Part shown: in pieces, positions 12,001-19,600 of the stretch
Numbering within the stretch: the stretch's first letter is position 1
How the letters are laid out: the number at the start of each line of letters is the position of its first letter
Assembly: GCA_964019425.1 (NCBI GenBank)
Contig: OZ025814.1
Location: forward strand, 386,001-450,000
Source: Flectonema sp. DT1601
Taxonomy: Eukaryota; Euglenozoa; Diplonemea; Diplonemida; Diplonemidae
Length of the DNA stretch: 64,000 nt
Reading direction: 5' to 3'
Made by a program: the position numbers and the translations under genes
Notes under the pieces: model-generated
Databases searched by the model: none
What the model was told of the DNA's origin: nothing
Seen by the model: only the letters and a program-made list of their open reading frames with translations

Positions 12001-12281
12001 TTTTGAGCTCCTTGCTGCTCAGCCGCTAGGGCGGCCTCCAATTCAGCAACACGTGATTCCAACAAGTTCTGTTCAGAGTTCACTTCTCTCGTATTAAAAC
12101 AAGTCTTTGAAGTGGTGTCACTGAGTTCTTTGACTCGTCTGGTCACACCTGGTGACTGACTTCTCCTTGGGACACTCCTCCTTCTTGTAGCACTAGTTGA
12201 CGTACCTGGAGATACACTTCTTCTTGAGGTAGGATTCCCATATCCCCAGGGTCTTCTTACTGTGGCTTTTTCAGTTGGCAT
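9057..12281 (-). CDS. Pseudo-metacaspase-like protein with two degenerate caspase-fold domains
   Basis: Single exon, 1074 residues. An AG acceptor after a pyrimidine tract (12295-12297) sits 13 bases before the ATG. Residues 1-60 are basic and Ser/Thr-rich, and 65-115 are coiled coil. Residues about 164-400 follow the metacaspase (peptidase C14) plan: PTRSSIINGLKWL, then QPGDSLLFAFIGEG, then GGIAPADWASADIISELDL, then GVRLTCVFDIDKG. In active metacaspases the second motif is SGHG and the last DSCHSG. Here the catalytic His is Glu (near 238) and the catalytic Cys is Asp (near 289), so protease activity is not expected. A second, weaker copy (about 445-690) has QPGDATFVFEAF and GSRLTWV, also without the dyad. 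Residues about 820-920 hold two helical repeats of the form NP/DP-x-(K/R)-...-L-x-x-Y-x-G/N..E..L. A second coiled coil lies near 1000-1045. Function is unknown; a scaffold is plausible. Confidence 0.82.
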   Translation of the reverse strand: MPTEKATVRRPWGYGNPTSRRSVSPGTSTSATRRRSVPRRSQSPGVTRRVKELSDTTSKTCFNTREVNSEQNLLESRVAELEAALAAEQQGAQKLFQTIAKLRNNQGSLKELTTASEIAQKGRESVVNTRNHFGAPTPTISAPATVTPPFEVPVKSIADPVPGASRALFVCTDTSKNESLYSLQATLLRNGFRSQRRVIVSAPDSHEHPTRSSIINGLKWLCDDAQPGDSLLFAFIGEGVSVTGVKDRTGGIAPADWASADIISELDLYSLLIQNLVTGVRLTCVFDIDKGLPGLSPSMFQNSLFCRGDAIMSDNISGSSGKVINADVTCVSYAFCPTQPEVGILCEGISDTFESLGLEMLLADFMMSVSKASFCPIQVSSTSDRFDQRSWFYLGILPTKKITTCVESQNPFLISSSTPVVTSRTPSKPEVHQPTTTSAMKSSVPLSHDVVSNTVKVLLLHDIRHPTASSMQTALYKFFTRHGLHCDIKSNDISWFLSDIQPGDATFVFEAFNNNDNNHREQIINSITKGSRLTWVQESNEDTTNLWYDAFQQKRLFSATYTTEDGMVVGPRNSDSPFSGGVVNIIVGPVDCTLTAFIGSLNRYLLHPTASQLLASMSVIVCDSVDMEDENFDFSLTLLSTRKLGHGTPMQVSVVPQSGFFTLDTSSAPPTPSMGSRPSPRFAVPINYNVTGRKSSSSQNILPETLPVVDLPEEPVADVPVEDEPPPPEVLKIIHNLPVDEPPPPPLTQPSTIHEAATERSFNEVPNIVDIPPNTIKSLPGRSYEDYVDLVTILLQQFDPGRINQIDQILDEYRGSEELMLEALAIQVGVPNYFTVRRNVLKYYEKVNPNKKIQVDSILGDYLNAWDELYQDLEERYGRPVLSDKDDVVERSTVSPQRNGNQPPIQADIPQKDFGNSTPNPRMVLFSEGNSLVVPQVSIQGPPTVESSPIVTSQLLAPQVRSASPSVGLHTIPIPSESTSYVPSSTDSELLQKRSDAEQRYQQLKEQTDSFRKRVEALKERGSSPTNPLGISDINFPTDIESLARSHSVNTHDKQLENTWLHWVEPAVTSSRLM

Positions 12282-12493
12282 TTTCCATCTCCCGCTGAGG
12301 ATAATTATTATTAAGAAGAAGGACAGTCAAATAAAACAATCGTAAAATACTTGTACAAGTGTAAATGTTGAAATAATAACTGCAAAAAAAAAGTAAACAA
12401 AGTCGCTGCTGTGAAGTGTTCTTAACAACAGAAATGGGAAAATATGTAAAAAAAAAAAAAAAAAAACGAAACGTAACGTAACGTAACTAAAAC

Positions 12494-14338
12494 TTAAGTG
12501 TCGTGCTCGTTTTCAGATTCCAAAATACTGTCCCAGACCTCTTTAGTTGAAATGGTTTTTCTTAAGAAATTATTTTTATTCATTATTCTCTTTAATGAAT
12601 TAAAGGCTACCGGAGTACTACATCTCTTCTTTAGAATAATTCGTTCTATTTGATAAGGCTCCTCTGGAGGAGGGACAGAACGAGGACGAGGAAGATTTTC
12701 TAAAAGAACTTTCCGACAAGGAGGAGTACCCGTTCTGTTCTGAAACGGAATTAGATCTCCTTCTGAGTCAGGCATGACAAAGTCCCATACGACTGATATG
12801 ATATCTGGGAAAACAGTTCCAAGATGATACCACTTTAAGAACTTACCTAAACTGATGTCTTTATAATTAGCGAATAACTCTGGTGTGTATCTTTCCTGAA
12901 GAGCTCTCTGTTTCCACCTTTCGCATAACGGAGGTTCCTGAAATACATATCTACATATCGTATTCCAGATATCTTCACTGGTTTCGGATACTTGCCAACC
13001 ACTCAACCACTTATCAAAATCTGTGTGTTCGATGCAGTAGAGATTACAGAACTTTTTACTTGTTAATCCTTCTTTGTTAGCTTTGTATTTCCATGCAGTT
13101 CGGACATCAGAAGCAGTTCCTTTAAGAGACTCACATTGCATCAGTGATTTCTTTAGTGAGTCGGTCATGTAGTCTGTTGTACTTAATACTTTACTTGTGA
13201 TCTGTACTTTTGCTGTTGTCGGTTGCTGAAATACTTTTTGATGTTCTCTCGCAGTTCGTCTGGCTGCTAATCTTAAAAGTGATTTAATTTGTTTTGGTTG
13301 GTTAACTTTACTTCTCAATTCGTGGATTTTTGTAATCCTTGGAGCTGGGTGAAGGACAGGAAGTGATTTTGAACCCCCGACCGCATCCTCTATGGTAGTA
13401 TTTGATGGAACATTGTATCGCTCTGGAGACAAGTTGTTAGAGTTATCACCAAAACCTGAAAACATTACTTGAGGTCGACCACAATTTCGGGGAGATCTAC
13501 AAATTTGCTTCTTAATTTTATTATACGGCTTTACATTTTCTTCTTTGATAAAAGCCTTGCTTTCACTTGGGTCATTATACGTCGTTTTGATTGTTATTGA
13601 AAGTTTCTTGGTCTTTTTTTTTGTTATTGTTTGCCTTCGGGTAGGGATTGGTTGTTGTTGTTGTTGTTGTTTTTTCTTTTTTCCATTTTTTTCTCTACTA
13701 CTTTCAGACAGTTTGAACATATCTTTTAAGAAATCGACATAGTCTCCCTCCTTAGAAGTGTCACACCAGGTATCCGCCAAGGAAAATAACGAGAAGAAGA
13801 ATCGATCTTGATCAAGATAGGGATGTCCACCAGAATCTACATTCCAGTCGTCTTCAACTGCGATTTTGGCTGCTCGAAGCGTGCCTTGACGTACGAGCCT
13901 GAAGTATAAAGGGGTGAATATTTCTTTATACAATACTTTGTCAATCTTGTCGTCTTCAGAGACAGAATTCCACCATTCAGCAACGACCACATTGATAAGT
14001 GTCGATCTGCGAAGTTTATCTCTCTTTGCAAGGTTTTCTCTGCTGTATTGTTTCATATCTCCTACTTTTAAAGCATTGGTTCCTCTGGTGTCAACCTCAA
14101 CTCCTCTTGCTAAGGCTGTTTCGATTGTTGAGTTCATGACTCGTATTCTTGCAGCTTGTGACCTGGTTTTTAATTTCCCCAACAACAACGCATCTTTTGA
14201 TAACATTTCATTTGCCTGACCTCGAAGCATCAATTTTTGTGGTTTTTCTGCATCCTCATTTTCCTTTAAACCAAATTTACGAATTGCTCCCCCAAGCCGT
14301 TTCTTCCAAGTTGATATTGCTACGATTACTTCTGTCAT
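12494..14338 (-). CDS. Unknown basic protein with poly-Gln tract and two helical KFC/WL-type repeats
   Basis: Single exon, 614 residues; the TAG at 14347-14349 gives a possible acceptor 8 bases before the ATG. I do not recognise the family with confidence. Residues about 95-215 contain a Trp-rich helical segment (VVAEWWNSVSEDDKIDK, then ADTWCDTSKEGDYVDFLKDMF) that resembles EF-hand-like segments of protist flagellar proteins; the spacing of acidic residues does not make a clear calcium loop. A Lys-rich stretch with six Gln follows (about 215-235). Near 425-530 two units share a plan of helix, Glu-Gly/Arg-Tyr, Leu/Thr-x-(K)-x-F, then F-x-(K)-WL/WY and a Trp-containing helix, suggesting an internal duplication. 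Conservation of a long intact frame with normal amino-acid composition supports a real gene. Confidence 0.75.
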   Translation of the reverse strand: MTEVIVAISTWKKRLGGAIRKFGLKENEDAEKPQKLMLRGQANEMLSKDALLLGKLKTRSQAARIRVMNSTIETALARGVEVDTRGTNALKVGDMKQYSRENLAKRDKLRRSTLINVVVAEWWNSVSEDDKIDKVLYKEIFTPLYFRLVRQGTLRAAKIAVEDDWNVDSGGHPYLDQDRFFFSLFSLADTWCDTSKEGDYVDFLKDMFKLSESSREKNGKKKKQQQQQQPIPTRRQTITKKKTKKLSITIKTTYNDPSESKAFIKEENVKPYNKIKKQICRSPRNCGRPQVMFSGFGDNSNNLSPERYNVPSNTTIEDAVGGSKSLPVLHPAPRITKIHELRSKVNQPKQIKSLLRLAARRTAREHQKVFQQPTTAKVQITSKVLSTTDYMTDSLKKSLMQCESLKGTASDVRTAWKYKANKEGLTSKKFCNLYCIEHTDFDKWLSGWQVSETSEDIWNTICRYVFQEPPLCERWKQRALQERYTPELFANYKDISLGKFLKWYHLGTVFPDIISVVWDFVMPDSEGDLIPFQNRTGTPPCRKVLLENLPRPRSVPPPEEPYQIERIILKKRCSTPVAFNSLKRIMNKNNFLRKTISTKEVWDSILESENEHDT

Positions 14339-14732
14339 ATTACATTCTAGTTGTGAGATAAGGTCGTGTTGTCTAATATAGTACGTAAGTTATAATAATT
14401 AAATACAAGTGTGTTCTATTATGTGTTGCCTGTTGAGAAAGGTAATTAAGATCACTGTAAGAATCCATCTCTGTCTATCGCTTCTCAAGAAAATAAAAAG
14501 AAATGAAAAAACCTGATTAGTAAATACTCTCAGTAAAAGAAAAAATGAAAAGAAATGAAATAAAAAACTCGTTTTGTCCTGACCCCGTTAACAAGAAGAT
14601 TCCAGAGTGTTACACTCCGGATTCCTCCTTGGGTGCAGTCTGAGGGAGGGGTGACTAAAGTAAAAAACGAAAATAAAATAAAATAAAAATCTCTGTTGAA
14701 ATTCCTGAGGTCATATCATGACCACCCACTAC
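14339..14732. other. Intergenic, 394 bases
   Basis: AT-rich spacer holding the short leader of the upstream unknown gene and the 3' UTR of AHCY copy 1. No gene, RNA or repeat recognised. Confidence 0.5.
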
Positions 14733-16040
14733 CTAGTAACGGTAGTGAGCAGGCTTGAATGGTCCCTCAACAGTGACTCCAATGTACTCGGCCTGCTTGG
14801 CTGAAAGGGTGGTGAGCTTGGCTCCCAACTTGCTCAAGTGAGCACGTGCGACCTTCTCGTCAAGAACCTTTGGAAGAAGGAACACCTCAGTCTGGTTTCC
14901 TCTTGGGTAGTCTCCCTGCTTGGTGTACAATTCAATCTGGGCAAGCACCTGGTTGGTGAAAGAGTTCGACATAACGAATGACGGGTGACCAGTGGCACAT
15001 CCAAGGTTGACCAAACGTCCCTCAGCGAGAAGGATGATGTGACGGCCTGATGCCATGGTGTAACGGTCCACTTGCGGCTTGATCTCAACCTTCTCCTTGC
15101 AGTTCTCGTTCAACCAGGCGACCTGGATCTCAGTGTCGAAGTGACCAATGTTGCAAACAATGGCATCGTTCATCATTTTAGGGAAGTGCTCCTTGGTGAT
15201 GATGTCGTCGTTTCCGGTGGTGGTTACGAAGATGTGGCATTCCTCAACAACGTCCTCCATGGTGGTGACCTGGAATCCCTCCATCAAAGCCTGAAGGGCG
15301 TTGATAGGATCGATCTCAGTGACGATCACACGGGCTCCGAAGTTTCTCAATGCGAATGCGCATCCCTTACCAACGTCTCCGTATCCGGCAACAACACAGG
15401 TCTTTCCGGCGATCATGACGTCGGTGGCTCTCTTGATTCCGTCAACAAGGGACTCACGGCATCCGTACAAGTTGTCGAACTTCGACTTGGTTACTGAGTC
15501 GTTCACGTTGATAGCTGGGAAAGGAAGGGTTCCGATCTTGCATCTCTTGAACAGAGACTTTACTCCAGTGGTGGTCTCCTCGGAAACTCCGAGGATCTTC
15601 TTCACGAGGTCTCCTCCCTGGGCGATCACCATGTTGGTCAAATCACCACCGTCATCCAACAACATGTTTGGCATACCATCACCAGAGAATCCCTTGATGG
15701 TCTGCTCAACACACCAGTTGTACTCCTCCTCGGTCTCTCCCTTCCACGCGAACACTGGAACTCCAGTCTTGGCGATGGCCGCGGCGGCGTGGTCCTGGGT
15801 GGAGAAGATGTTGCATGATGACCATCTGATCTCAGCTCCCAACGCGGTAAGGGTCTCGATCAATACGGCGGTCTGGATGGTCATGTGAAGGCATCCAGCG
15901 ATCTTAGCGTCCTTAAGTGGCTTTGATGCTCCGAACTCAGCACGAAGTTCCATCAGTCCAGGCATCTCGTTCTCGGCCAACTCGATCTCCTTACGACCGA
16001 ATTCCGCGAGGGAGATATCCTTAACTTTGTAGTCAGTCAT
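14733..16040 (-). CDS. AHCY: S-adenosylhomocysteine hydrolase, copy 1
   Basis: 435 residues, single exon. The enzyme reversibly splits S-adenosylhomocysteine into adenosine and homocysteine, relieving product inhibition of methyltransferases; it is a cytosolic NAD-bound tetramer in known relatives. Family marks: CLHMTIQTA (substrate site, about 50-58), LLDDGGD (127-133), [12 protein letters not shown] (186-197, with the substrate-site Lys and Asp), the NAD-binding GYGDVGKG (219-226), NIGHFDTEI (297-305) and the C-terminal FKPAHYRY with Lys429 and Tyr433. All expected active-site residues are present. The ATG has a possible acceptor AG (16071-16073) 30 bases upstream. Codon use is strongly biased to C/G-ending codons, unlike the neighbouring coiled-coil genes, a sign of high expression. 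The protein is identical to the three other copies in the window; the DNA differs at a few silent sites. This copy stands alone, about 8.4 kb from the other three. Confidence 0.98.
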   Translation of the reverse strand: MTDYKVKDISLAEFGRKEIELAENEMPGLMELRAEFGASKPLKDAKIAGCLHMTIQTAVLIETLTALGAEIRWSSCNIFSTQDHAAAAIAKTGVPVFAWKGETEEEYNWCVEQTIKGFSGDGMPNMLLDDGGDLTNMVIAQGGDLVKKILGVSEETTTGVKSLFKRCKIGTLPFPAINVNDSVTKSKFDNLYGCRESLVDGIKRATDVMIAGKTCVVAGYGDVGKGCAFALRNFGARVIVTEIDPINALQALMEGFQVTTMEDVVEECHIFVTTTGNDDIITKEHFPKMMNDAIVCNIGHFDTEIQVAWLNENCKEKVEIKPQVDRYTMASGRHIILLAEGRLVNLGCATGHPSFVMSNSFTNQVLAQIELYTKQGDYPRGNQTEVFLLPKVLDEKVARAHLSKLGAKLTTLSAKQAEYIGVTVEGPFKPAHYRY

Positions 16041-16188
16041 TTTGATTAAAGTGGGTTGTGGTTTTGATAACTGAATTGAGGAATGAAGATCTTAACCTTT
16101 TTATTGATGCAATCATAAAACAACAATCGCTAATCTATACTTTTATTCTATCTCTACAATTCTTTTTATATATTCCGCAGAGGACTCA
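16041..16188 (-). promoter_or_regulatory. AHCY upstream block shared by copies 1 and 2
   Basis: These 148 bases upstream of AHCY copy 1 match 25716-25863 upstream of copy 2 base for base as far as I can read, then the two flanks diverge abruptly. The block has the 30-base leader, the candidate AG acceptor, and about 110 bases further up an A/T-rich TATA-like run (ATATATAAAA on the minus strand). Copies 3 and 4 share only about the first 40 bases. It may be promoter or outron, or just the end of a conversion tract. Confidence 0.6.
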
Positions 16189-16680
16189 AACATGTTTGGT
16201 GGTAGATTCCAATGAAGCAATACAGTCACGTTGACAACAACAAGGAGGAAAAAGGGGGAAAACCAAAACCCATCCGAAAGTGGTACATAAATAAGAAATA
16301 ATCTTCTTACAAAAGATGGGGGAAGAAAAAAAAAAGAAAAAACAGTTTTTTTACAAAAGAAAAAATGAAAAAAACGAGTACGCACCGAAATCACTAATTG
16401 CTCTGCGTCAACACACATACTCATCAAAGTGCATGGGGGCTGAGTTGTGGACTCTGGGAAAAGGGAATAACCAACCCTTATAAACACATACAGAGAAGGT
16501 GAATAGCTGAAATAAATCGCCTGTACAGCTAACACACTCAATGTTCTTAGATTTAAAAAATAAAAAACGAACTAAGAATCTATCTTATAAATAACAATAA
16601 TAATAAATTTTTAATAACAAATATATTTATTCTCTGACACATAACTTTTATACTTTACGATCAGGATCAAACATCATAAC
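16041..16680. other. Intergenic, 640 bases
   Basis: The first 148 bases (16041-16188) are shared with the upstream side of AHCY copy 2. The rest is purine- and A/T-rich spacer and 3' UTR of the coiled-coil gene. A 132-codon minus-strand frame at 16143-16541 overlaps the shared block; its composition (Phe/Ser/Val-rich) does not look protein-coding. Confidence 0.5.
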
Positions 16681-19600
16681 CTAATGACTTAGAGTAGTCG
16701 TATCAACCTGAGGACCTACTAAGAGAGTGAGTAGCTCTTTAGCTTCTTCAAGTTCTTTTTTAGCGGCTTGTAACTCCAGTACTAGTTGGGCATTTTCTTG
16801 TTGTAGACGCTCACAGATTGATGTGTTGCCTTCCATACCGAGGGCAGCATCATCAAGTTGATTGCGAAGTTCTTGTAGCTGTCTATCTTTAGTAGCTAAT
16901 GTTAGGTTAGCAACCACTAACTGTTCTTCAACTTCTGATAGTCGCTGTGAAATCTGATGAAGGTTTCCTTGTGCCGCAGCAATATGAGTAGTATCTCCCT
17001 GATTCTCAACTCCTCCCATAGAGCGGTGTAGCTGTCCGTGAAGGTTTTCATTATCAGAAGTCAGGCGATCAATCTCTTCACGAGCTGAATTCAAACTGAG
17101 TCTAACACGAGTCAGCTCTTCTTTTACATTTGATCCATCACTTTCCATGGATCCAGCTGCTGCTGCCTGAGCCATTAATAAGTCAGATCGTAAATCATCT
17201 ATTTGAGTTTCTTGTTCCGAAGTCGTTTTGTTTAGGGAGTCGATCTTTTTTTGGTATCTTTCGAGGTCTCGCTCTGCTTCACTTATCGTGGATTTTAACC
17301 TTTCTTCTTTTCGTAACAATTCTCTTTCAGCATGTTTGCGTGCATCCTCTTCAGAAGATAGTTTCCTCCTCAACTCTTCCTTTTCCTTTTGCATCTTTCT
17401 TTGACTGTCGTCTAGCTTTATCTTCTCCTCGCTTACCAGGGCGTCAACTTCAGAGTCACGCTCTGCACGAAGGCTGTTATTTTTTTGTTTATTTTTTACA
17501 CACAAAGACAGTATTATAAAGGACAATACTCTAAGAAGACAAACCGATGTAACTCAGCAGTGGCAGCGTTTAGTTGATTTTTAGTTCTCAACAATTCATC
17601 CTGTGTGTCGTCGACCATGGCGTTAAGACTGTCGAGATCCTGTTTTATTTTGAATATTAATAAGAAATGATGAGTAGGGTTGTCGGACGGGCCGACAACG
17701 GAAAACAGCGTCCAAGTGTTCTCACATCCGCCGGTCCAAGGTTTCCACGTTTTACGACGTGGACGGGGCGGCGGATGACGATGAGTGACTACGTCACTAC
17801 AGTGGAAGGAGCTACGCGAGTTAGCGGCGAGGCACCAGAGCTCGGAGGAGGGGCTGGGTGGGCTTTATCAAGCCACTCAGGAGTACGCGGTGGGCTGATC
17901 GGCGTTTGGCCGGTGTGAAGGCGGAGACGGGACAAGCGTTGTAGCTCAGCGCCAGGGTTCGGTGGAAGCAGTGGTGCGATCGCAGCTCGGGTTTGGATCA
18001 GCAGGAGAAACAGCAGCAGGCAACAGGATGAACTGTCCCGAAGACAGCGTAAGAATGAAAAATGTTAATAACAACAGTAACAATAAAATGATAAATAGCA
18101 TACCTGACAAACAGCTTGTAGTCTTGCGAAGTCAGTCTTTGTTTGAAGGAGCTCGTCGCGGACTATTTGAACCTCCTTCTCTGCTGTGAGTTTATCTCTG
18201 ACTGCTCTGTCTCTTGCAAGGTTAGCATCATCGCGTTCTTTCTGAGCTGAGATGACGGATTGCTCTGAAGATAAAACTGTTTTTTGAGTTTCTTTCAACG
18301 TGTCAGTCAGTTGCGCGACGACAGCCTGACTAGCTTCGTGTTGCTGGAGAGATGCTACGGCTTCTTTTTTAGCATTCGCAACTTCTCGTTGCATCTTTTC
18401 TAACGCAACCTGAGCCATTTGATTAGCTTCTAATAGAGAAGCGTATTCACCTGATTGAGAACCCTTCGCCTGTTGTAATAATGTTTGAAGCTGATCTCTC
18501 TCATTTAGAGCTTCTTGTAATTCAGATTGTAGTTTGGTGTTGATTCCGTGTAGTCCTTCAGATCCTTCTGTGAGGTCAATGAGTTTTAAGTTTTCCATTC
18601 TAATCTTGCTATTCTCATCTCTGTAGGTCTTATTCTCAGCCTTTATAAGTGAAAGTTCATCAACTGCCAGTTGGTGTAGTTCTTCAGACTTCTTCAGTCG
18701 TTCTATCAAATCTATTTTAGAAGTTTCAACCTCAGCTGAAGCAGCACCAAGCTCTTCTCTAAGAAGATTTCCTTGGTTAGCACATTTTTGTTCAAGAGCC
18801 TGGATGGCGCTCTTTACTGCGTTCATTGCTGCTTCAGGGAGTTCTTTTACTGTCCAGTGAGGCTTTTCAACTCCTTCAGACATTTCAGGTGTTTGTGAAG
18901 TCTCTCCGTGGGAGTAGGTTGAGCAAAAATTCTCAATTCTCAATAAAGTTCTAAACAGCTCATCACTTGAGGCTCTAGCTTGGTGTGTCTCTTCTTCAGT
19001 ATTTTGTTGTAATGCTTGAGCAAGATCTCGTTGGTTTTGAAGTTCCTGAGCCAAGTCTTCAATATCTTGTTCCCTTTGTTCATAATCAAGTAGTAGTTGT
19101 TTGTATTTCCCTCCAACGTCTTTTAATGCATCGTGATCTTGTCTATTACTTTGTTTGAGAGCCTTTCGTTGTTTAACGTGAACGTCACCAATTCCCTGAA
19201 GTTCGACAGTCTTGTCTTGTAGTTGTTCAGTTAATTCTTTAGTGAGAGTGTTCATGTCGGTTTCGTACTTTTCTTGTTCGTTCTTCATGCGGTCGTTTTG
19301 CTCTCGTAGTCTGAGGCGAAGGTCTTTTTCACGCTTAAGTTCCGTTGTTAGGTTTTGAATTTGTTCGCGTAAAGCAAGTGTTGCTTCATCTTGTGCTTCT
19401 TGAACAGCTGTTTCACCAGCAATGCCGAGTTCTTGAAGCTTGTCGCGGAGGTCTTTATTTTCCTGCGTAAACTCACGAGTTCTATTTGTTAGTCTCTCCA
19501 CTGTATCGTTTGCTTCTTCAAATAAAGATTTGAAATCTGCGTTGTCGTGAAGTTGTTTTCTTGCAGATTTTAATTCTCCTTTTGTCTTCTCATACGCCTG

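Noticed and set aside
14470-14500. U2 snRNA-like start (ATCGCTTCTC)
   Set aside because: Only ten bases match; the following branch-site region of U2 is absent.
15072-15888. Long plus-strand frames opposite AHCY (also at 24747-25563, 26874-27690, 28831-29647)
   Set aside because: They are antisense shadows caused by the biased codon use of AHCY; they recur at the same place in all four copies.
16143-16541. 132-codon minus-strand frame upstream of AHCY copy 1
   Set aside because: Overlaps the shared leader block, low-complexity hydrophobic composition, no acceptor before its start and no counterpart upstream of copy 2.
16681-17526. Separate 281-residue coiled-coil gene starting at 17526
   Set aside because: The first residues are intron sequence; a CAG at 17474-17476 joins it in frame to exon 2 and then to the 22570 gene.
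17667-17918. 83-codon plus-strand frame in the GC-rich island
   Set aside because: Open mainly because GC-rich DNA has few stops; no recognisable domain and no acceptor.
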